Shown here: positions 1 to 8,303 of the stretch, piece after piece | Layout: every line of letters starts with the position of its first letter | Position numbering within the stretch: the stretch's first letter is position 1 | Assembly: GCA_002083475.1 (NCBI GenBank) | Contig: LWDI01000009.1 | Coordinates: 157 to 38,739, forward strand | Origin: Proteobacteria bacterium SG_bin5 | GTDB taxonomy: Bacteria; Pseudomonadota; Alphaproteobacteria; Sphingomonadales; Sphingomonadaceae | Direction: 5' to 3' | DNA length: 38,583 nucleotides | Notes under the pieces: generated by a model | Told to the model about the DNA's origin: nothing | The model's database searches: none | What the model saw: the letters and a program-made list of their open reading frames with translations, nothing else | Made by a program: the position numbers and the translations under genes

Positions 1-2
1 CC

Positions 3-413
3 GAGGCGCTGACCGAGGCGCTGAAGGGCCTGCTCGGTTGGGAGGGGGCGCGGACGCTCGACCGGCTCGCCCCGGCGCGACTCGAAACCCCGGCGGGGTC
101 GAGCCACGCGATCGATTATGCGGCGGAGGCCGGGCCGACGGTCGAGTGTCGGCCCCAGGCGTTGTTCGGGCTCGCCGCGCATCCGATGATCGCCGACGGC
201 CGCGTGCCGCTGATCCTGTCGCTCACCTCGCCCGCCGGCCGCCCGATCCAGACGACGCGCGACTTGCCCGGCTTTTGGGCGGGAAGCTGGGCGGCGGTCG
301 CCAAGGAGATGCGCGGGCGCTACCCCAAACACCCCTGGCCCGACGATCCGGCGAGCGCGCGCGCGACGCTCAGGACCAAAAATGCGGATGCAAGAGCCGC
401 CGGGCTGCGATAA
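3..413 (+). CDS. hrpB: ATP-dependent RNA helicase HrpB, C-terminal end (partial)
   Basis: Reading frame 3 is open from the left edge to a TAA at 411-413 and encodes the last 136 residues of a helicase of the HrpB group of DEAH-box proteins. What is visible is the HrpB-specific C-terminal region: a LDRLAP segment, AIDYAAE, LFGLAAHP, then DLPGFWAGSW and MRGRYPKHPWP close to the end, which is the family's diagnostic tail. The ATPase core lies outside the window, so no catalytic motif can be checked. The next gene starts 11 bp downstream on the same strand. HrpB proteins are cytoplasmic DEAH helicases; their role in most bacteria is poorly defined. Identification is firm because the tail motif is specific. 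Confidence 0.93.
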   Translation, partial: EALTEALKGLLGWEGARTLDRLAPARLETPAGSSHAIDYAAEAGPTVECRPQALFGLAAHPMIADGRVPLILSLTSPAGRPIQTTRDLPGFWAGSWAAVAKEMRGRYPKHPWPDDPASARATLRTKNADARAAGLR

Positions 414-424
414 GGGCGTCGCCC

Positions 425-706
425 ATGAGGACCGCTCGCATTTTCCAACGCCCCAAGAACGCGATGCAATCGGGCCGCGCGCGCACCCAGGAGTGGGTGC
501 TCGAATTCGAACCCGGCGACAAGGTGCGCCCCGATCCGCTCACCGGCTGGGCGGGATCGGCCGACACGCAAAAGCAAGTGCGCCTCGCCTTCCCGACGCG
601 CGAGGCGGCGATCGCTTATGCCGAGCGCGAGGGGATCGCTTATCACCTGATCCCGGCGGCGCCGGTGAAGCTGAAGCTTCAGGCTTATGCGGATAATTTC
701 CGCTAG
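425..706 (+). CDS. NDUFS4-like ETC complex I subunit
   Basis: A 93-residue protein of the ETC complex I subunit family, the bacterial counterpart of mitochondrial NDUFS4 (18-kDa subunit), an accessory subunit of the peripheral arm of NADH:ubiquinone oxidoreductase. Family hallmarks are the N-terminal ARIFQRPKNAMQSGRAR segment, WVLEFEP, PLTGWAGSADT, and the C-terminal KAYADNF-type ending (here QAYADNFR). ATG 425 was chosen because homology begins there; the frame stays open further upstream only as an overlap with hrpB. It follows hrpB by 11 bp and may be co-transcribed with it, although no functional link is apparent. No other nuo gene is in the window, so this subunit is encoded away from the nuo operon, as is usual in alphaproteobacteria. 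Confidence 0.9.
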   Translation: MRTARIFQRPKNAMQSGRARTQEWVLEFEPGDKVRPDPLTGWAGSADTQKQVRLAFPTREAAIAYAEREGIAYHLIPAAPVKLKLQAYADNFR

Positions 707-861
707 GGTTTGGGTGGGTGAGCCGCTGGTGGCTTTGGTGCTGGGGGCGATGATCGCACGCGAAGACGCGAAGACGCCAAGTTGGGATGAGCGGCGCTTC
801 GCGTTCTGGCCGGGGCGATTAAAGCCGTTAGTCGGTCGTTTCGGCGCGTCCTCATAGAACC

Positions 862-962
862 GCGTGACCCCGGGCTTGGCCAGGGGGCCGCCGGGACGCC
901 AGGCCTTTCTAGCGCAAAGCCTGAAGCATCCGTGGATGCCGGACCAAGTCCGGCATGACGAC
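862..962. repeat. Paired GC hairpins, REPIN-like
   Basis: Two hairpin half-elements lie in inverted orientation about 45 bp apart: GTGACCCCGGGCTTGGCC near 863, and ATGCCGGACCAAGTCCGGCATGAC near 936 with a near-perfect 9-bp stem. The same architecture recurs at 1018, 9821, 30862 and 37769. Confidence 0.6.
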
Positions 963-1017
963 AGGCAACGTGGCCGATCAACTGATCGCAGGCAGTTCTA
1001 GAATCACATGAACTCCC

Positions 1018-1101
1018 CGTCGCCCCGGACTCGATCCGGGGCTGGGCTTTTTCCGCCACGGTCGCAAGGCAGCGGGACCCTGGGTCGAGCCCGGGGTGAC
1101 G
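1018..1101. repeat. Paired GC hairpins, REPIN-like
   Basis: The left half is CGTCGCCCCGGACTCGATCC followed by its pairing arm. The right half reads GGGACCCTGGGTCGAGCCCG and ends in GGGGTGACGA, an approximate inverted copy of the left half. About 30 bp separate them. This is the same family as 9821, 30862 and 37769. Confidence 0.7.
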
Positions 1102-1141
1102 AGATTAGAGTGAGGCGCGCGAGACCACAGCCACGCCCCCG

Positions 1142-1255
1142 CCGTTCGTGCTGAGCTTGTCGAAGCACCGTTCTTCTTGCCGACGATCGCGATGCAGGAC
1201 CGCCGTTGGCTTCGCCGCCCTTCGGGTCGACGAGTTCGGGGCGAACGGCTCGCTT
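1142..1255 (-). repeat. Two-hairpin repeat, copy C (expanded)
   Basis: The reverse complement matches the elements at 30732-30819 and 36015-36101. It has a first hairpin around GAACTCGTCGA, the conserved linker AAGAAGAACG, and a second hairpin GTGCTTCGACAAGCTCAGCAC. This copy is about 25 bp longer in the linker and first hairpin. It contains no coding content. Confidence 0.75.
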
Positions 1256-1280
1256 TGGTCCGCGACATTTTCGTATAGGG

Positions 1281-1440
1281 TTTTGTTCACGCGGAGGCGC
1301 AGAGGACGCAGAGAGGACGCTGGGAACGAGACCGCGCGAAGCGCCCTTCATCCAATGACTGAAGGCACCTTGGGCGCAAGCTTGTGAACCCGCTCTGCGG
1401 TCTTCCTCCGCGCCTCCGCGCCTCCGCGCGAACCAAAAAA
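1281..1440. repeat. 160-bp imperfect palindrome, MITE-like
   Basis: The left end reads TTTTGTTCACGCGGAGGCGC followed by AGAGGACGCAGAG. The reverse complement of the right end reads TTTTTTGGTTCGCGCGGAGG followed by CGCGGAGGCGCGGAGGA. The two ends are therefore inverted repeats of about 35 bp with mismatches around a roughly 90-bp centre. No transposase is present. It lies just beyond the 3' end of the Nudix gene. Confidence 0.55.
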
Positions 1441-1464
1441 CGTCCCCTGCGTCACGCGCGCCGC

Positions 1465-1971
1465 TCACCCGAGCAAGACGCGCCCCAACAGCAACAGCAA
1501 CTTCCCATCGATCGCCACGCCCTCGGCGCGCTTCGCGGCGATGAAGGCGGGCACCTCGGCGAGCGGCACGCGGTGGACGGTTATCCCCTCGTCCGCCGTG
1601 CCGCCGCCGTCGCTCACGCGGACGAGGTCGGTCGCGCGGACGAGTTCATAGCTCTCGCTCACCATGCCGGGCGACGAATGGAAATGGCCGAGCGACTCGA
1701 TCCGCCCGGCGCGATAGCCGGTCTCTTCCTCCAGCTCGCGCGCCGCCGCCGCGAGCGCGGGTTCGCCGGCCGCTTCGTCGCCGACGAGCCCCGCCGGCAG
1801 TTCGAGGCAGCGGCGACCGAGCGGCACGCGAAATTGCTCGACCAGGATCACCGCGTCGCCCTCGGTCGCGACGATCACCGCCGCGCCGATCCCGCGCGCG
1901 CGCGCGACATATTCCCAGCGACCATCGACGATCATCGTCAGATAATTGCCCTGCCACACCGTCTCGGCCAT
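1465..1971 (-). CDS. Nudix hydrolase, ADP-ribose pyrophosphatase-like
   Basis: A 168-residue cytoplasmic Nudix hydrolase. The Nudix box is complete: G64, five residues, E70, seven residues, then RELEEETGY at 78-86, which binds the catalytic Mg2+ and cleaves a nucleoside diphosphate linked to another moiety. An aromatic N-terminal part, the ILVEQFR strand (42-48) and the LELPAGLV turn before the box are typical of the ADP-ribose/ADP-sugar pyrophosphatase branch, so ADP-ribose or a sugar nucleotide is the likely substrate by family. The start is ATG at 1971; the frame extends further upstream, but that extension overlaps mscL and has no family similarity. It is divergent from mscL, with an 79-bp gap. 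Exact substrate specificity cannot be read from the sequence. Confidence 0.88.
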   Translation of the reverse strand: MAETVWQGNYLTMIVDGRWEYVARARGIGAAVIVATEGDAVILVEQFRVPLGRRCLELPAGLVGDEAAGEPALAAAARELEEETGYRAGRIESLGHFHSSPGMVSESYELVRATDLVRVSDGGGTADEGITVHRVPLAEVPAFIAAKRAEGVAIDGKLLLLLGRVLLG

Positions 1972-2050
1972 GCCCGTGCCCCTTTTTCCTGTCCCGCGCG
2001 CCCTTTCATTCGCCGCGCGCTTTGGCAAGATGGCGGCGGGAGGGTTCGCC

Positions 2051-2500
2051 ATGTTCAAGGAATTTCGAGCGTTCATCGCGCGCGGCAACGTGCTCGATCT
2101 CGCGGTCGGGGTGATCATCGGCGGCGCGTTCGCCACGATCACCAAATCGCTGACCGACGACGTGCTGCTGCCGGTGATCGGCTGGCTGTTCGGCGGCACC
2201 GATTTCTCGCGCTTCTTCATTCGCTTGGGGCCGATTCCGGCGGGGTATCAGGGGAGCCTCGCCGATTATGCCGCGCTCAAGGCGGCGGGGGTGCCGTTGA
2301 TCGGCTATGGCGCCTTCGTGACCGCGATCGTCAATTTCCTGATTCTCGCCTTCATCATCTTCCTGATCGTGCGCGCGGCGAATCGCATGATCGCCACGGT
2401 CGAGCCCGAAGCGCCCGCCGAGGCCGCGCCCCCCGCCGAGGCGCCCGAGGTGACGCTGCTGCGCGAGATTCGCGACACGCTGAAGGCGACGGGCTCCTAA
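2051..2500 (+). CDS. mscL: Large-conductance mechanosensitive channel MscL
   Basis: A 149-residue inner-membrane channel that opens under membrane tension and releases solutes on hypo-osmotic shock. It starts with the MscL N-terminal amphipathic helix (MFKEFRAFIARGNVLDLAVG), followed by the first membrane helix with the pore-lining GVIIGGAF pattern. A periplasmic loop spans about 55-85, and a second helix (NFLILAFIIFLIVRAANR) about 95-115. The cytoplasmic tail is Pro/Ala/Glu-rich and ends in the family's LLREIRDTL helix. ATG 2051 follows a purine-rich stretch and matches the family start. The length is at the upper end of the usual range because of the tail linker. It is divergent from the Nudix gene, and downstream is repeat DNA. 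Confidence 0.96.
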   Translation: MFKEFRAFIARGNVLDLAVGVIIGGAFATITKSLTDDVLLPVIGWLFGGTDFSRFFIRLGPIPAGYQGSLADYAALKAAGVPLIGYGAFVTAIVNFLILAFIIFLIVRAANRMIATVEPEAPAEAAPPAEAPEVTLLREIRDTLKATGS

Positions 2501-2570
2501 CGTCCTCGCGCCGGGGGCGATTCGCGTTCGCCGCGCTATTGGCGGTCGGGGTGGTGCTCTCCTGGCGCGG

Positions 2571-2777
2571 CCTGCCCGAATGGATTCCCGCTTTCGCGGG
2601 AATGACGATTGGGGGATGGGATCAAGAGCGGGGCGACATGGGTAGAGGGACCAACTCGTCGTCCCCGCGTAGGCGGGGACCCATTCGGGCTGGCCGTGCT
2701 ATTGGCGGCGCGCCCCGGCGGCAGTGCCTCCGTGGAGGGGCCTGACCGAATGGATTCCCGCTTTCGCGGGAATGACG
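2571..2777. repeat. Duplicated hairpin repeats between mscL and the Rrf2 gene
   Basis: Two direct copies of a hairpin unit (CGAATGGATTCCCGCTTTCG plus GGGAATGACG) lie at 2571-2607 and 2741-2777. An inverted, diverged unit (CGTCCCCGCGTAGGCGGGGA then CCCATTCGG) lies at about 2658-2690. The bases preceding each copy are also alike (a GCTATTGGCGG block at about 2535 and 2698), which suggests tandem duplication of a longer unit. The hairpins may also end transcription from mscL and from the convergent Rrf2 gene. Confidence 0.7.
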
Positions 2778-2790
2778 GTGGGCGGGGGCG

Positions 2791-3222
2791 TCAGGCCGCC
2801 GCCAGATCGCGGGCGAGCGCGTCGGCGAGGCTGGTGCCGTCGAGGATGCGCGCGGTTTCGTCGCGCACGCGCAGCATCGCGTGGCGGATCGCGCAGCTGG
2901 CTTCGTCGGCGCAATCGGCGCAGCGGCGATAGGCGCTGCGGCTGACGCACGGGACCAGCGCGAGCGGCCCCTCGATCACCCGGATCACGTCGCCGAGCGA
3001 GATCAGATGGCGCGGCCGGCTGAGCAAATAGCCCCCCATCTTGCCGCGCTGGCTCACCAACAGCCCGGCCTCGCGCAAATCGGCCAGGATCAGCTCGAGG
3101 AATTTGCGCGGCACATTGGCCTGCTCGGCGATGCGCGCCATCGGGATGGGGGCGGCGTTGGCCGGGGCCTGGGCGAGGAACAACATCGCGCGCAGCGCAT
3201 AGCGGGAACGCTGGGTCAACAT
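2791..3222 (-). CDS. Rrf2-family transcriptional regulator, probable Fe-S sensor
   Basis: A 143-residue DNA-binding regulator. The N-terminal winged helix-turn-helix is clear: MLTQRSRYALRAMLFLA, then PMARIAEQANVPRKFLELIL and the wing GLLVSQRGKMGGYLLSRP. After the dimerisation helix there are four cysteines, C92, C101, C104 and C110. Rrf2 members such as IscR, NsrR and RirA bind an Fe-S cluster with three cysteines in this region, so this protein probably senses iron, redox state or nitric oxide; the spacing matches none of those three exactly. The gene stands alone, with no isc/suf or nitric-oxide gene beside it, so the regulon is unknown. A CATAAT hexamer at 3232-3237 on the same strand may be its -10; if so, the transcript would be almost leaderless. 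Confidence 0.88.
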   Translation of the reverse strand: MLTQRSRYALRAMLFLAQAPANAAPIPMARIAEQANVPRKFLELILADLREAGLLVSQRGKMGGYLLSRPRHLISLGDVIRVIEGPLALVPCVSRSAYRRCADCADEASCAIRHAMLRVRDETARILDGTSLADALARDLAAA

Positions 3223-3307
3223 GATGCGCCGATTATGAACGCTATCGCCCGATCAGGAAAGGCTTAAATCCGATGGCCGCGCTGGGTTTTCAGCCACGCG
3301 GCCGCGC

Positions 3308-4591
<1,284 letters not shown>

Positions 4592-4635
4592 GGCGGGGGT
4601 TTCGCGAGATGCGGTCGTAAGGTCAAGCCTTGGAA

Positions 4636-4821
4636 GGCCCCTCCACCGCCTTCGGCAGCGGCTGCGCCCGCGCAGCCGGCTCCGCCGGATCACTTGCCCC
4701 CGGCAAGTGATTTTGCCCGGCTCCGCCCCCCTCCCCAAGCAAGCTTGGGGAGGATCGAATCCTCCCTAAAGCGCAGCTTTGGGGAGGGGGACCATTCGCG
4801 TGAGCGAATGGTGGAGGGGCC
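4636..4821. repeat. 186-bp element with 12-bp terminal inverted repeats and internal hairpins
   Basis: The ends are perfect inverted repeats: GGCCCCTCCACC at 4636-4647 and GGTGGAGGGGCC at 4810-4821. Inside are several independent hairpins: TCACTTGCC/GGCAAGTGA (4690-4710), CTCCCCAAG/CTTGGGGAG with a 4-base loop (4731-4752), and ACCATTCG/CGAATGGT (4791-4812). GC-rich stems also lie around 4661-4688. It has no coding content and lies between hom and the oxygenase gene. The structure looks like a non-autonomous mobile or mosaic repeat. Confidence 0.75.
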
Positions 4822-4841
4822 ATTCCGGGCGCCGCCGGTAA

Positions 4842-4870
4842 GATCCTCCCCGTGAACGGGAGGATCTTTT
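4842..4870 (-). terminator. Hairpin at the 3' end of the oxygenase gene
   Basis: GATCCTCCC and GGGAGGATC form a perfect 9-bp stem with a 7-base loop (4842-4866). It starts 10 bp beyond the oxygenase stop codon. The T run (4867-4870) is on the plus strand, whereas the gene to be terminated is on the minus strand, so if it terminates it does so without a proper U tract. It may equally be part of the adjacent repeat. Confidence 0.4.
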
Positions 4871-4875
4871 AAGAA

Positions 4876-5853
4876 TCAAGCCTTCACCAGCCCGATCTCC
4901 ACCAGCCGCTCGTGCAGATAATCATGCGCGGTGATCGGCGTGGGATAGCGGTTCGGCCGTTCATCGCTCACGCACCCCGGCAGCGTCTCGATCAGGAAAT
5001 CGGGGGCGGGGTGGAGGAAGAAGGGCATCGAATAGCGCGACACCCCGCGCCGCTCGACCGGCGGGTTGACGACGCGGTGCGTGGTCGAGGGCAAAACATG
5101 GTTGGTCAGCCGCTGGAGCATGTCCCCCACGTTGACCACCATCGCGCCCTCGGGCGGCTTCACCGGCAGCCAGCGCCCCCCCTCTTGATTTTGGCTGCGG
5201 TCGAGCAGTTCGAGCCCGGCTTCCTCGGCACCCAAGAGCAAGGTGATGAGGTTGATGTCCTCATGCGCCCCGGCGCGCACGCCCGCGGCTTCGGCGCCGA
5301 TCGGGGGATAATGGAGCAGCCGCAGCACCGAATTGCCATCGGCGACGGCGGGCGCGAACCAATCGGGCGCGAGCCCCAGATGCCGCGCGATCGCCGAAAG
5401 CAGCACGTCGCCCGCGCGGTCGAACGCGGTGAACAGCGCGATGAAGGTTTCGCGGAAACCGTCGAGCGCGGGCCAGATATTGGGCGGCATCACCGCGCCG
5501 AAGCGATGCCCCTCGGGCAGTTCGCGGCCGATGTGCCAAAATTCCTTCAGATCGACCTCGCTCGCGCCCTTGGCGATCTCGGTCTTGAACGGGGTATAGC
5601 CGCGCGCGCCGCCGCCGCCGGGCAGATGATAGCCGCGTTTCTCGTCCTCGCTCAGCGCGAACAATTGTTGGGTGAGCGCCCAAGCGCGCTCGACCAGATC
5701 GGGGGCGATGCCGTGATCGGCGACCACCGCGAAACCGAAGCGTTCGAACGAGGCGCCGAGCCGCGCGGCGAAGCCATCGGGATCGGCGGCGTCATCGGCG
5801 AGCGACAAAGTGGGCACATGGGCGAGCGGTTCGGCGGTATCGAGCATCATCAT
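4876..5853 (-). CDS. 2-oxoglutarate/Fe(II)-dependent oxygenase, isopenicillin N synthase-like
   Basis: A 325-residue cytoplasmic dioxygenase. The N-terminal DIOX_N-type region contains FERFGFAVVADHGI and is followed by the double-stranded beta-helix core. The iron triad is visible: H197 and D199 in GAHEDINLITLLL, and H259 in STTHRVVNP. R273 and S275 (RYSMPFF) fit the 2-oxoglutarate-binding RxS motif. Length and layout match the bacterial isopenicillin N synthase-family oxygenases found widely in proteobacteria; most have unknown substrates, so no reaction is assigned. The start is in the run of three ATGs at 5853-5847; in-frame sequence further upstream overlaps the next gene's end and lacks homology. 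A lipoprotein gene ends 55 bp upstream on the same strand and may share the transcript. Confidence 0.88.
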   Translation of the reverse strand: MMMLDTAEPLAHVPTLSLADDAADPDGFAARLGASFERFGFAVVADHGIAPDLVERAWALTQQLFALSEDEKRGYHLPGGGGARGYTPFKTEIAKGASEVDLKEFWHIGRELPEGHRFGAVMPPNIWPALDGFRETFIALFTAFDRAGDVLLSAIARHLGLAPDWFAPAVADGNSVLRLLHYPPIGAEAAGVRAGAHEDINLITLLLGAEEAGLELLDRSQNQEGGRWLPVKPPEGAMVVNVGDMLQRLTNHVLPSTTHRVVNPPVERRGVSRYSMPFFLHPAPDFLIETLPGCVSDERPNRYPTPITAHDYLHERLVEIGLVKA

Positions 5854-5908
5854 GCCTTGGCGAGGGGTTGTTCGGCTGCACATAGGGCGCGCGCGGCGCG
5901 ACGCAACG

Positions 5909-6334
5909 TCACCCCGAGACGAGCAGGCCGCGCGTGCCGCCGCCGGGCTTGGCGGCGAGATCGAGCTTGAACGGCACGCCCTCGGCATCATGCCCCACCA
6001 AATTGGGGCCGTGCGCGGTGAGCTTGAATTGGTGCGCGAGCAGCATTTGCAGGAACCAGTCCCGCGTCTGCGGCGGGGTGCCGGGCGCGTCGAAGGCGAT
6101 CTTGGTCGTCCCCATGTCGCGCCCTTCGTGCGCTTGCACCATCATCATGGTGACGCGCGACCCCGGCGGCAGCGTCGAGCCCTCGAAGGGGATCACCGCG
6201 CCATTGGCGTCGGCATTGGGCATCGCCATCGGCGCGGGGCTTTTGACCGCGGCCATCGCCTTGGGCTGGGGCATCGATTGGCCGCAACCGGCGAGCAGCG
6301 GCAGGATGGGGAGCAGGGTAAGCGGACGAAGCAT
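5909..6334 (-). CDS. Small lipoprotein of unknown function
   Basis: A 141-residue protein with a clear lipoprotein signal: a positively charged start, a hydrophobic core LTLLPILPLL, and lipobox LLAGC with the lipidated cysteine at position 17. After a Pro/Ala/Met-rich linker (about 20-45) comes a compact domain of about 90 residues containing TMMMVQAHEGRDMGTTKIAF and a C-terminal KFKLTAHGPNLVGH-like stretch (here QFKLTAHGPN). I do not recognise the domain. It is predicted to be anchored in the inner or outer membrane facing the periplasm. It lies 55 bp upstream of the oxygenase on the same strand and is divergent from the exporter gene (117-bp gap). The start at 6334 gives a typical signal peptide. 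Confidence 0.75.
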   Translation of the reverse strand: MLRPLTLLPILPLLAGCGQSMPQPKAMAAVKSPAPMAMPNADANGAVIPFEGSTLPPGSRVTMMMVQAHEGRDMGTTKIAFDAPGTPPQTRDWFLQMLLAHQFKLTAHGPNLVGHDAEGVPFKLDLAAKPGGGTRGLLVSG

Positions 6335-6451
6335 CTCGGGCCTCCGGTCGCGTCGATGCCAGCGAGGCTCGCGCTGGGGCCGCGCCAGGTCAAGCGGCAA
6401 AGCGCGCATTTTCGCCCGTGACCGCGCCGCCGGCTTGGGGCATGGCGCGGC

Positions 6452-7693
6452 ATGGCCGATGCCCCGCCCCCGCAAAGCGTTGAAACGCCGGTCGATCGCG
6501 CGCCGCTCGGCTTCACCGAATTCGTCGCGCTGATCGCCGCGCTGATGGCGCTCACCGCGCTCGGCATCGATTCGATGCTCCCGGCGTTGCCCGCGATCGG
6601 CGAGTCGCTCGGCGTCGCCACCGAAAATCGCCGGCAATTGGTGATCAGCGCCTTCGCGATCGGCTTCGGCATCGCGCAATTGTTCCACGGGCCGCTCGCC
6701 GATCGCTATGGCCGCCGCCCGGTGCTGATCGCGGCGCTGATCGGCTATGTGATCGCCAATATCGCCGCCGCCAGCGCGACGAGTTTCACGCTGCTGCTCG
6801 CGGCGCGCTTCGTAGGGGGTTTGTGCATTTCGGCGTCGCGCGTGGTGACGGTCGCGCTGGTGCGCGATTGCTATTCGGGCCGCGCGATGGCGCGGGTGAT
6901 GAGTCTGGCCTTCATGGTGTTCATGGCCGCGCCGGTGCTCGCGCCCTCCTTCGGCCAGCTGATCCTGTTCTTCGGCGATTGGCGGCTGATTTTCGTGCTG
7001 ATCGCGAGCGTGAGCGCGGCGGTGCTCGCCTGGTTCGTCTGGCGGATGCCCGAAACCTTGCCGCGCGACGCCCGCCTGCCGCTCGCCCCCGCGCGCATCG
7101 TGGCGGCGTGGCGAACGACGCTCGCCGATCGCTATTCGCTCGGCTATACCCTCGCCTCGACCGCGCTGATCGCGGGGCTCTATGGCTTCATCAACTCGGT
7201 GCAGCAGGTGGTGAAACAGCTCACCGGGTCGGACGCGCTGCTCGTGCCGGTCTTCATCGGGGTCGCGAGCGTGATGGCGATCGCCAATCTCACCAATTCG
7301 CACATCGTGCTGCGGCTCGGCACGCGGCGGATTTCGCACGCCGCGCTGCTGGGCTTCACGCTGATCTCGGGCGTGCATCTGGCGGTGGCGAGCGCGGGCG
7401 CCGAGACGATCTGGAGCTTCGCGCTGCTCCAGGCGCTGGCGATGGGCTGTTTCGGGCTTTCGGGCGCCAATTTCGGCGCGATGGCGATGGAGCGGATGGG
7501 GGCGATCGCCGGCACCGCCTCGAGCGTGCAGGGGTTCGTGAGCGTCACCTTCGGGGCGATGCTCGGCGGGCTGATCGGCCAGGCGTTCGACGGGACGACC
7601 GTGCCGCTCTATCGCGGCTTCCTGATCGCCGGGCTCGCCGCGCTCGCGATCGTCGCGATCACCGAACGCGGCCGACTTTTCCAGCCCCGCTGA
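6452..7693 (+). CDS. Multidrug efflux MFS transporter, Bcr/CflA type
   Basis: A 413-residue major facilitator protein with about 12 predicted membrane helices, expected to export drugs by proton antiport across the inner membrane. The first helix has the Bcr/CflA signature LTALGIDSMLPALPAIG. The helix 2-3 loop has motif A (GPLADRYGRRPVL), and helix 4 ends in ASRVVTVALVRDCYSGRAMA, where an Arg-Asp pair follows family usage. FMAAPVLAPSFGQLI matches motif C of drug/H+ antiporters. Substrates cannot be inferred. The start at ATG 6452 lacks a strong ribosome-binding site, but the 20-residue hydrophilic lead-in is usual. It is divergent from the lipoprotein gene; the acidic-protein gene follows after 79 bp on the same strand. 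Confidence 0.9.
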   Translation: MADAPPPQSVETPVDRAPLGFTEFVALIAALMALTALGIDSMLPALPAIGESLGVATENRRQLVISAFAIGFGIAQLFHGPLADRYGRRPVLIAALIGYVIANIAAASATSFTLLLAARFVGGLCISASRVVTVALVRDCYSGRAMARVMSLAFMVFMAAPVLAPSFGQLILFFGDWRLIFVLIASVSAAVLAWFVWRMPETLPRDARLPLAPARIVAAWRTTLADRYSLGYTLASTALIAGLYGFINSVQQVVKQLTGSDALLVPVFIGVASVMAIANLTNSHIVLRLGTRRISHAALLGFTLISGVHLAVASAGAETIWSFALLQALAMGCFGLSGANFGAMAMERMGAIAGTASSVQGFVSVTFGAMLGGLIGQAFDGTTVPLYRGFLIAGLAALAIVAITERGRLFQPR

Positions 7694-7772
7694 GACCGTT
7701 CGTTCGGTCAGCGCGGAACCAGCTATCCTCGGCGCGGTTTGGCGGAGTCGCACCGCGCGATAGGAGGCGATT

Positions 7773-8258
7773 GTGATGATGAGCTGGCATGGCCCTGCCC
7801 AGGGACCGCAAGACGACGGTTATGACGAGGATGGTTACGACGAAAGCCAGCGCGCCGAAATCCTGGAGGCGACGCGCGACGGGCCGAGCGACGGCACGAT
7901 CCTGACCGATCTCGCCCCCGATCTGGGCGAGGACGACGTCGAGGACGAGCCGATCGAACCCGATGAGGAAATCGCCGAAGCCCAGGCGCCCGAGGAAGAC
8001 GATCCCGAAGAGGATGGCGACGAGGACGATCTCGAGGATGACGATCTCGAGGATGACGATCTCGACGATGACGATCTCGATGACGACGACGATATCGACG
8101 ACGAGGACGATGGCCTGCTGAGCGAAGACGACGAGGATCTCGACGAGGATGACCTCGACGAGGAAGATTCGATCGAAGATTTGCAGGAAGATTTCGAGAA
8201 GGGCGATCTCGACGAAGACGGGCTGAGCGATACCGACGACAGCGCGCTCCGTCCCTGA
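7773..8258 (+). CDS. Highly acidic low-complexity protein
   Basis: A 161-residue protein made very largely of Asp and Glu, with no cysteine, no membrane segment and no signal peptide. Residues 85-104 consist of five-residue repeats of the DDLED type, encoded by a 15-bp tandem repeat. Two small groups (MSWHGP at the start, and QRAEILEATRDGPSDGTILTDLAPDL at about 27-52) are ordinary in composition and may be the conserved part. A strong AGGAGG at 7762-7767 supports translation; GTG 7773, ATG 7776 and ATG 7779 are all possible starts, with 7776 best spaced. I do not know the function. Such polyanionic proteins can act as counter-ion, chaperone or nucleic-acid-mimic proteins, but nothing here decides between these. 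The codon pattern supports it being a real gene. Confidence 0.7.
   Translation: MMMSWHGPAQGPQDDGYDEDGYDESQRAEILEATRDGPSDGTILTDLAPDLGEDDVEDEPIEPDEEIAEAQAPEEDDPEEDGDEDDLEDDDLEDDDLDDDDLDDDDDIDDEDDGLLSEDDEDLDEDDLDEEDSIEDLQEDFEKGDLDEDGLSDTDDSALRP
8025..8084 (+). repeat. 15-bp tandem repeat, four units, within the acidic-protein gene
   Basis: Units start at 8025, 8040, 8055 and 8070 with consensus GACGATCTCGAGGAT. The first two are identical, the third differs by one base and the fourth by three. Because the unit is a multiple of three, copy-number change would keep the frame and lengthen or shorten the acidic tract by five residues per unit. Confidence 0.8.
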
Positions 8259-8265
8259 CTTTCGC

Positions 8266-8291
8266 GGGGGGCGGGCACCGCGCTCGCCCCC
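8266..8291. terminator. GC hairpin between converging genes
   Basis: GGGGGCG and CGCCCCC form a 7-bp stem with a 12-base loop just after the acidic-protein stop codon and 13 bp before the end of the convergent chorismate mutase gene. There is no T run on either side, so a terminator role is a guess. Confidence 0.3.
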
Positions 8292-8303
8292 TATCCCGCC
8301 GCC

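Larger units (their letters stand above)
707..1464. other. 758-bp gene-free region filled with repeats
   Basis: No convincing gene lies between the complex I subunit and the Nudix gene, which converge here. The stretch is a patchwork of at least four palindromic elements, listed separately at 862-962, 1018-1101, 1142-1255 and 1281-1440. A short run around 758-783 also repeats GCGAAGACGC. Long open frames across it have no recognisable protein features and come from the GC bias. Confidence 0.7.

Noticed and set aside
707..1464. Possible CRISPR array in the repeat-rich gap
   Set aside because: The repeats are different palindromic families of unequal length without regular spacing or unique spacers, and no cas gene is near.
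1384..2745. A 453-codon plus-strand open frame across the Nudix gene and mscL
   Set aside because: It is an Arg/Ala-rich antisense and out-of-frame reading created by high GC. The Nudix and MscL proteins in the other frames have complete family motifs.
5909..7753. A 614-codon minus-strand frame covering the exporter
   Set aside because: Only its C-terminal 141 codons, from 6334, form a plausible lipoprotein. The rest is antisense to the exporter and has shadow composition rich in Arg, Asp, Glu and His.
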